From assembly GCF_023544715.1 (NCBI RefSeq), contig NZ_JAMJEZ010000002.1:107631-171630 (forward strand): a DNA stretch of 64,000 nucleotides. Reading direction: 5' to 3'. Under the pieces are notes generated by a model. That model was given only the letters and a program-made list of their open reading frames with translations. It was not told where the DNA came from and made no database searches. The first letter of the stretch is position 1. Each line of letters starts with the position of its first letter. The position numbers and the translations under genes are program-made. Source of the DNA: Pseudomonas eutrophicaquae. Lineage in GTDB: Bacteria > Pseudomonadota > Gammaproteobacteria > Pseudomonadales > Pseudomonadaceae. Below, one piece after another: positions 59,028 through 64,000 of the stretch.

Positions 59028-60947
59028 GTGAACCAGCAAACCCTCGCCGACTTCATCTGGAACGTGGCCGACGTGCTGCGTGGCGACTTCAAGCAGTCCG
59101 AGTTCGGCCGCATCATCCTGCCGTTCACCGTACTGCGTCGCCTGGAGTGCGTGCTGGAGCCAACCCGCGAGTCGGTACGCACCCAGCACAGCCTGCTCAA
59201 GGACAGCGGCGTGGATCTCGACCTGCTGCTGCCCGGCACCGCCGGCGCGACCTTCTACAACGTCTCGCAGTTCTCCCTGGCTAGCCTCGGCTCCACCAGC
59301 ACGCGGGCCAACCTGGAGGACTACATCGCCAAGTTCTCTGCCAACGCACGCCAGGTGTTCGAGCACTTCGCCTTCGACGGTTGGCTAGAGAAACTGGACA
59401 AGGCCAACCTGCTGTACCTGGTGACCCAGAAGTTCGCCGCCATCGACCTGCACCCGGACGCCATCAGCAACCACGAGATGGGCCTGGTGTTCGAGCACCT
59501 GATCCGCAAGTTCGCCGAGTCGGCCAACGACACCGCCGGGGAGTTCTTCACCCCGCGCGACGTGGTGCGCCTGGCCACCACCCTGGTGTTCGCCCCCGAC
59601 CACCAGGCACTCAATGGCGAAGGCGTAGTGCGCACCGTCTACGACTGCGCGGCCGGCACCGGCGGCTTCCTGTCCTCGGCCATCGAGCAGGTCAGCGAGT
59701 GGAACCCCAATGCCCGGCTGGTGCCCTACGCCCAGGAGCTGAACCCCGAGACCTACGCCATCTCTGTGGCCGACAAGCTGATCCAGGGCTTCTCGACGCA
59801 GAACATCAAGCTCGGCAACACCCTGTCCAACGACCAGCTGCCCCATGAGCAGTTCGACTACTGCCTGGCCAACCCGCCGTTCGGCGTGAAGTGGGAGAAG
59901 GTGCAGAAGCAGGTGCAGGACGAGCACACCCAGCAGGGCTTCGCTGGCCGCTTCGGTCCCGGCCTGCCACGGGTCGGCGACGGCTCGCTGCTGTTCCTGA
60001 TGCACCTGCTGTCCAAGCGTAAGCCGGCCGAGCAGGGCGGCACCCGCATCGGCATCGTGTTGTCCGGCTCGCCGCTGTTCAACGGCGGCGCTGGCTCCGG
60101 CGAGTCGGAGATCCGCCGCTGGATTCTGGAGAACGACTGGCTGGAGGCAATCATCGCGCTGCCCACCGACCTGTTCTACAACACCGGCATCGGCACCTAC
60201 GTGTGGATTCTCTCCAACCACAAGGACGCGCTGCGCAAGGGCAAGGTCCAGCTGATCGACGCCAGTGCCATGCATGCGCCGATGCGCAAGAGCCTGGGCA
60301 GCAAGCGCAAGTACCTGTCCGACGAGCAGATCGCCGAGATCGCCAAGCTGCACGAAGCCTTCGGGGAAGGCCCGAACAGCAAGATCTTCGCCACCACCGA
60401 CTTCGGCTACCGGCGCATCACCGTCGAGCGCCCGCTGCGCCTGCGCTTCTCGGTCGATCCGGATAAGCTCGCCGCCTATCAGAACACCAAGGGCTCCGAT
60501 CAGGCCGAGGCCTTCGCCGCCGTGGAAGGCCGCTTCGATAACCTGCCGGCCTTCCTCAAGGCCGCCGGCGTGAAGAAGCTCTCCAAGGGTGCACAGAAGG
60601 CCGTGCTGGCCTGCTTCGGCGAGCGCGACGCCGAGGCCCAGCCGGTGCTGGATGACAAGGGCAATGTGCAGTCAGATTCGGATCTGCGCGAGTTCGAGAA
60701 CGTCCCCCTCAACCAGTCCATCCAGGACTATTTCGAGCGCGAGGTGCTGCCCCATGTGCCGGACGCCTGGATCGACACCGGCAAGACGGACGCGAAGGAT
60801 GGTCAGGTCGGTATCGTCGGCTACGAGATCAACTTCAACCGCTACTTCTACGTCTACCAGCCGCCGCGCCCTCTAACCGAGATCGACGCCGATCTGAAGG
60901 CAGTGGAGGCCGAGATCGCCGCGCTGCTGGGTGAGGTGACGGCATGA
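59028..60947 (+). CDS. hsdM: Type I restriction-modification DNA methyltransferase subunit
   Basis: 639 residues, GTG start at 59028 after AAGGA. N-terminal HsdM_N helical domain (LADFIWNVADVLRGDFKQSEFGRIILPFTVLRRLE). SAM motif I DCAAGTGGFL at 207-216 and catalytic motif IV NPPF at 282-285 identify an N6-adenine methyltransferase. Long C-terminal extension (430-639) beyond the core. GC is much higher than in the tns genes just upstream, so cargo and transposition genes have different histories. Overlaps hsdS by four bases. Confidence 0.96.
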   Translation: MNQQTLADFIWNVADVLRGDFKQSEFGRIILPFTVLRRLECVLEPTRESVRTQHSLLKDSGVDLDLLLPGTAGATFYNVSQFSLASLGSTSTRANLEDYIAKFSANARQVFEHFAFDGWLEKLDKANLLYLVTQKFAAIDLHPDAISNHEMGLVFEHLIRKFAESANDTAGEFFTPRDVVRLATTLVFAPDHQALNGEGVVRTVYDCAAGTGGFLSSAIEQVSEWNPNARLVPYAQELNPETYAISVADKLIQGFSTQNIKLGNTLSNDQLPHEQFDYCLANPPFGVKWEKVQKQVQDEHTQQGFAGRFGPGLPRVGDGSLLFLMHLLSKRKPAEQGGTRIGIVLSGSPLFNGGAGSGESEIRRWILENDWLEAIIALPTDLFYNTGIGTYVWILSNHKDALRKGKVQLIDASAMHAPMRKSLGSKRKYLSDEQIAEIAKLHEAFGEGPNSKIFATTDFGYRRITVERPLRLRFSVDPDKLAAYQNTKGSDQAEAFAAVEGRFDNLPAFLKAAGVKKLSKGAQKAVLACFGERDAEAQPVLDDKGNVQSDSDLREFENVPLNQSIQDYFEREVLPHVPDAWIDTGKTDAKDGQVGIVGYEINFNRYFYVYQPPRPLTEIDADLKAVEAEIAALLGEVTA

Positions 60948-62278
60948 GTCACTACAAGCCGTATCTGGCGTACAAGGACTCCGGGGTGGAGTGGTTGGGG
61001 CAGGTGCCAGAGCACTGGCAAGTCAAGCGACTGCGGTTTGCGGCGATGCTGAACCCGCCTATTCGTCCAGATCTTCTTGCTGATCTTGCCTGCGAAGTCT
61101 CTTTTCTGCCGATGGAGGCTATCGGGGAGGATGGCTCTCTGAATCTGGAGCAGAACCGGCCTGTGCAGGATGTACGTAATGGCTACTCGTATTTCGAGGA
61201 TGGCGATGTGGCTTTTGCCAAGGTCACGCCCTGCTTCGAGAATGGCAAAGGAGCCCTGATGCAAGGCCTGCAATATGCTGCAGGCTTTGGCACTACCGAA
61301 CTGACGGTCATGCGTCCTGTGCAGGATGTCACGGATGCACGCCATCTGAGCTATATCGTGCAAAGCACACAGTTCCGTACCTTGGGTGCAGCCGCCATGA
61401 CCGGGGCTGGTGGCCTCAAGCGAGTTCCAGATGAGTTCACCAGAAATTTCCCGGTTGCATTTCCTCCCCGGACAGAGCGGGAACTCATTGGCGATCACCT
61501 CGACCGCGAAACCGCCCGCATCGACGCCCTGGTGGCGAAGAAGACCCGCTTTATCGAGCTGCTGCGCGAAAAGCGCCAGGCGCTGATCACCCATGCCGTC
61601 ACCAAGGGCCTCGATCCCAACGTGAAGATGAAGGACTCCGGCGTGGAGTGGCTGGGGGAGGTGCCGGAGCATTGGATTTGCAAAAAGCTGATGTACTGGA
61701 TACAAGGCTATGGAAGCGGCACTACCCCATCCAAGGATGAAGACTACTGCATAGAAGGTGGGACCCCTTGGGTTACTACCGGTGAGCTTCGCGAGAGTTT
61801 GGTCTGTGAGACTGATAAGCGGGTTACGGATGTTGCCTTGAGGGAATACAGTGCATTGAAGGCCCATCCAGAGGGCTCACTTGTAATTGCCATGTATGGC
61901 GCAACTGTTGGTCGCCTTGGCTTGCTGGGTGTGCCTGCGGCTCTGAATCAAGCGTGTTTTGCTATACATCCTTGCAGGGAAATTAGCATTCGCATGCTGC
62001 GTTGGTGGTTTGAAGGATTCAGAACAGAGCTGATCGAGCTGGCTACAGGTGCAGGTCAGCCAAATATCAGCGGCGACAAGATCCGGAATTTGCTTATCGC
62101 GGCACCGCTCAGTTTGGAGGAGCAGGAGCAGATAGCCAGCCATATCGATTGCAAGACATCGCGACTTGATGAATTGGTAAGGAAGACCGAGCGCAGCATC
62201 GCCCTCCTCAAAGAACGCCGCTCCGCCCTGATCACCGCCGCCGTCACCGGCCAGATCGACCTGCGGGAGGCGGTATGA
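60944..62278 (+). CDS. hsdS: Type I restriction-modification specificity subunit
   Basis: 444 residues. Two target-recognition domains, each read by one half of the bipartite DNA site, separated by conserved helices. The halves open with matching blocks KDSGVEWLGQVPEHW (residues 12-26) and KDSGVEWLGEVPEHW (about 230-244) and close with related helices (LIGDHLDRETARIDALVAKKTRFIELLREKRQALI; IASHIDCKTSRLDELVRKTERSIALLKERRSALI). TRD2 (about 61680-62120) is visibly AT-richer than the flanks. ATGA overlaps on both sides. Confidence 0.95.
   Translation: MSHYKPYLAYKDSGVEWLGQVPEHWQVKRLRFAAMLNPPIRPDLLADLACEVSFLPMEAIGEDGSLNLEQNRPVQDVRNGYSYFEDGDVAFAKVTPCFENGKGALMQGLQYAAGFGTTELTVMRPVQDVTDARHLSYIVQSTQFRTLGAAAMTGAGGLKRVPDEFTRNFPVAFPPRTERELIGDHLDRETARIDALVAKKTRFIELLREKRQALITHAVTKGLDPNVKMKDSGVEWLGEVPEHWICKKLMYWIQGYGSGTTPSKDEDYCIEGGTPWVTTGELRESLVCETDKRVTDVALREYSALKAHPEGSLVIAMYGATVGRLGLLGVPAALNQACFAIHPCREISIRMLRWWFEGFRTELIELATGAGQPNISGDKIRNLLIAAPLSLEEQEQIASHIDCKTSRLDELVRKTERSIALLKERRSALITAAVTGQIDLREAV
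60971..61674 (+). repeat. Direct-repeat pair framing the hsdS recognition domains
   Basis: AAGGACTCCGG-GTGGAGTGG-TGGGG-AGGTGCC-GAGCA-TGG occurs near 60974-61018 and again near 61629-61674, differing at only a few bases. Such repeats allow domain exchange between specificity genes. Confidence 0.75.
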
Positions 62279-63210
62279 GCCAGGGCCGCAGCATTCGCCT
62301 GTTTCTGGTCGACGGCACGCCGAACGGCCTGCTGACCGCCGAGATCATGAACTGGACCGGCCACGTGCTGACCGGCCCGCGCAGCAAGCTGGCCGAGCTG
62401 GTGCAGCGCCCCGAGTGTGCGCGCACCGGCGTGTACTTCCTGGTCGGCCCCGACCCGGACGACAGCCTGCGTACCCGGGTGTATGTCGGCGAGTCGGACG
62501 ACGTGGCCCAGCGCCTCAAGCAGCACAACCGCCCCGAGGAACAGGGCGGCAAGGATTTCTGGGAGCGGGTCTGCCTGGTCACCAGCAAGGACCAGAACCT
62601 GACCAAGGCCCATGCGAAGTATCTGGAAAGCAAGCTGATCGGCATCATCGCCAGTGCCGGCCGCTGCGTACTGGGCAACGGCACCGCGCACGAGTATGGC
62701 AATCTGCCGGAATCCGACCGCGCCGACATGGCCTTCTTCCTGGAGCAGATCCGCACCGTGCTGCCGGTGCTGGGGTTCGACTTCCTGCGCGAGCTGGCCA
62801 GGCCTTCGACCGTCAGCGCACCCAGTCCGGCTGCGCCTGTCTCCCGCTCCCCGCTGTTCACCCTGGAGGTGCCGCGCTACCGCATCAGCGCACAGGGCCA
62901 GGAGATCGATGGCGAGTTCTTCGTGCTCAAGGGCTCCAGGGCGAGGGCGGATTGGGTCGGTACCGAGCGCGGCTATCAGGGGTTATTCCGGCAACTGGTG
63001 GCGGATGGTGTGCTGGTCGCCGAGAGTCCCGAGCATCTGGTGTTCAGCGACGATTACGCCTTCAGCAGCCCGAGTGCGGCAGCGGCAGTGGTCTGTGGGC
63101 GCGCAGCCAATGGCCGTACTTCCTGGGTGGCCGGGGGCACAGGCCAGACTTATGCTGCCTGGCAGGAGCAGCAACTGACCAATATTGAACCTGTCGCGGA
63201 GATTGAATGA
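62275..63210 (+). CDS. GIY-YIG nuclease domain protein with C-terminal DUF4357
   Basis: 311 residues, ATGA overlap with hsdS. GIY-YIG core: TGVYFLVG at 51-58, VYVGESDDVAQRLKQH at 69-84 with the conserved Arg80, and the metal-binding Glu118 in KYLESKLI. After a Pro/Ser linker (about 175-195) the C-terminal region (GEFFVLKGSRARADWVGTERGYQGLFRQLVADGVLV ... FSSPSAAAAVVCGRAANGRTSW) matches DUF4357, often fused to such nucleases or found in restriction-modification loci. All catalytic positions look intact. Its role beside hsdMS is unproven. Confidence 0.88.
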   Translation: MSQGRSIRLFLVDGTPNGLLTAEIMNWTGHVLTGPRSKLAELVQRPECARTGVYFLVGPDPDDSLRTRVYVGESDDVAQRLKQHNRPEEQGGKDFWERVCLVTSKDQNLTKAHAKYLESKLIGIIASAGRCVLGNGTAHEYGNLPESDRADMAFFLEQIRTVLPVLGFDFLRELARPSTVSAPSPAAPVSRSPLFTLEVPRYRISAQGQEIDGEFFVLKGSRARADWVGTERGYQGLFRQLVADGVLVAESPEHLVFSDDYAFSSPSAAAAVVCGRAANGRTSWVAGGTGQTYAAWQEQQLTNIEPVAEIE

Positions 63211-63927
63211 GCAAGCCAAAACCGACCGATCTCGATCTTCATCTGCAGCCACTGCTGGGCAGCCTCGGCGAGCTGATCCGCCAGGCCCGCCAGCGAGCGC
63301 TGCGTGCCGTGGATGCCATCCAGGTGCAGACCTGCTGGGAAGTCGGCCGGCAATATCGTCGAGTTCGAACAGGGCGGTGCGGCTCGCGCGCAGTACGGCA
63401 AAAAGCTGTTGTCCTCTCTGGCTCGTGTGCTGAGCGCGGAGTTCGGCAAGGGTTTCGACGAGCGCAATTTGCGGCATATGCGGGCCTTCTATCAGGCCTT
63501 TCCAATTTGGAACGCAGTGCGTACCGAATTGAGCTGGACCCACTACCGCACCTTGCTCAAGGTCGACAGCGACAGCGCCCGCCAGTGGTACATGAACGAG
63601 ACCGCCGAGCAGGGCTGGACCACCCGTGCCCTGGATCGACAGATCGGCACGCTGTACTACGAGCGACTGCTGGCCAGCCAGGACCGGGCAGCCGTCGAGC
63701 AGGAGGCCGCCAGCAACCTGCAGTTGTTGGGCAAAAGCCCCCGCGAGTTCGTGCGCGACCCGGTACTGCTGGAGTTCCTCGGCCTGCCCAATGCCGGTGC
63801 CTTTCTGGAGAGCGACCTGGAGCAGGCGCTGATCGACCAGTTGCAGGGCTTCCTGCTGGAGCTGGGCAAGGGCTTCGCCTTCGTCGCCCGCCAGCAGCGC
63901 ATCAGCACAGAGAGCAAGGACTTCTGA
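63207..63927 (+). pseudogene. DUF1016 (YhcG-type PDDEXK nuclease) gene, frameshifted and truncated
   Basis: The frame opening at 63207 gives LGELIRQARQRALRAVDAIQVQTCWEVGR and then loses similarity; from about 63350 the next frame continues NIVEFEQGGAARAQYGKKLLSSLA. One extra base near 63351-63353 explains this. The second frame carries the rest of the DUF1016_N domain and the start of the nuclease (GKGFAFVARQQRISTESKDF), then stops at 63927 just before where the family continues YIDLVFYN with the catalytic Asp. Both the shift and the missing active site argue against a working nuclease, although a start at 63304 could still make a short N-terminal-domain protein. Confidence 0.85.
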
Positions 63928-64000
63928 ACCGCCCCGGGAACTCCGGAGGCTCTCTGGTTTGAGTCATGCCGCCAGGGCTGACTCGTCGAGTTGTCGATAA

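Larger units (their letters stand above)
51073..64000 (+). mobile_element. Tn7-like transposon, glmS-proximal (right) end to beyond the window
   Basis: Starts with TGTGGGAT, matching the TGTGGG terminus of Tn7, 25 bases after glmS. Carries end repeats, tnsA-B-C-D-E in Tn7 order and orientation (tnsA nearest the glmS side), then cargo beginning with type I methyltransferase genes. Tns genes overlap or nearly touch and have visibly lower GC than neighbouring core genes. Protein lengths (275, 695, 536, 500, 541) track Tn7. The left end lies outside, so total size and full cargo are unknown. Confidence 0.93.

Noticed and set aside
63928-64000. Last 73 bases as a gene start or the transposon left end
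   Set aside because: No frame of useful length and no AATAAAGT repeat or terminal CCCACA was seen.

Overview
The window is a 64 kb stretch around the replication origin of a high-GC gammaproteobacterium of the Pseudomonas group. The evidence is the gene order (tsaC-dprA-def-fmt-rsmB-trkA ... glyQ-glyS-gmhB-plsC ... gyrB-recF-dnaN-dnaA | oriC | rpmH-rnpA-yidC-mnmE-mnmG-rsmG-parA-parB-atpIBEFHAGDC-glmU-deoR-glmS), the proteins themselves, and three parS sites of the form TGTTCCACGTGGAACA. No rRNA or tRNA gene was seen.

Layout. 1-1545: the end of a second ATPase operon (N-ATPase type, alpha then gamma, no delta). 1.6-5 kb: a hotdog thioesterase, two small membrane-associated proteins, tsaC and two lipoproteins, one FlgO-like. 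5-12.5 kb: dprA and a small exported protein on the minus strand, then def, fmt, rsmB, trkA and trkH. 12.7-14.6 kb: a 625-residue protein whose two ends read like a diverged flagellin. 14.6-20.1 kb: a lipid A type acyltransferase, glyQS, gmhB and plsC. 20.2-23.9 kb: an ATPase/winged-helix regulator, ald and pbpG. 24-30.2 kb: gyrB-recF-dnaN-dnaA on the minus strand. 30.2-30.8 kb: oriC. 30.8-39.4 kb: rpmH, rnpA, yidC (no yidD between them), mnmE, a DnaA-box-rich gap, mnmG, rsmG, parA and parB. 39.5-46.7 kb: the canonical F1Fo ATP synthase operon. 46.8-51.05 kb: glmU, a DeoR-type regulator and glmS.

From 51,073 to the end of the window lies a Tn7-like transposon inserted 25 bp after the glmS stop codon. 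It has a complete tnsABCDE set with catalytic residues in register with Tn7, and three 20-bp direct repeats at its end. Its cargo begins with an overlapping set hsdM-hsdS-(GIY-YIG/DUF4357)-(broken DUF1016 nuclease), which looks like a type I restriction-modification locus continuing past the window. The far end of the element and any hsdR are not visible.

How the parts fit: DnaA, DnaN, RecF and GyrB start and support replication from oriC. ParA, ParB and the three parS sites segregate the origin. DnaA boxes also cluster outside oriC (upstream of gmhB, mnmG and the DeoR gene). The most unusual items are the solitary flagellin-like protein, the Tn7-like element with its extended type I locus, the extra DnaA-box clusters and the missing yidD.
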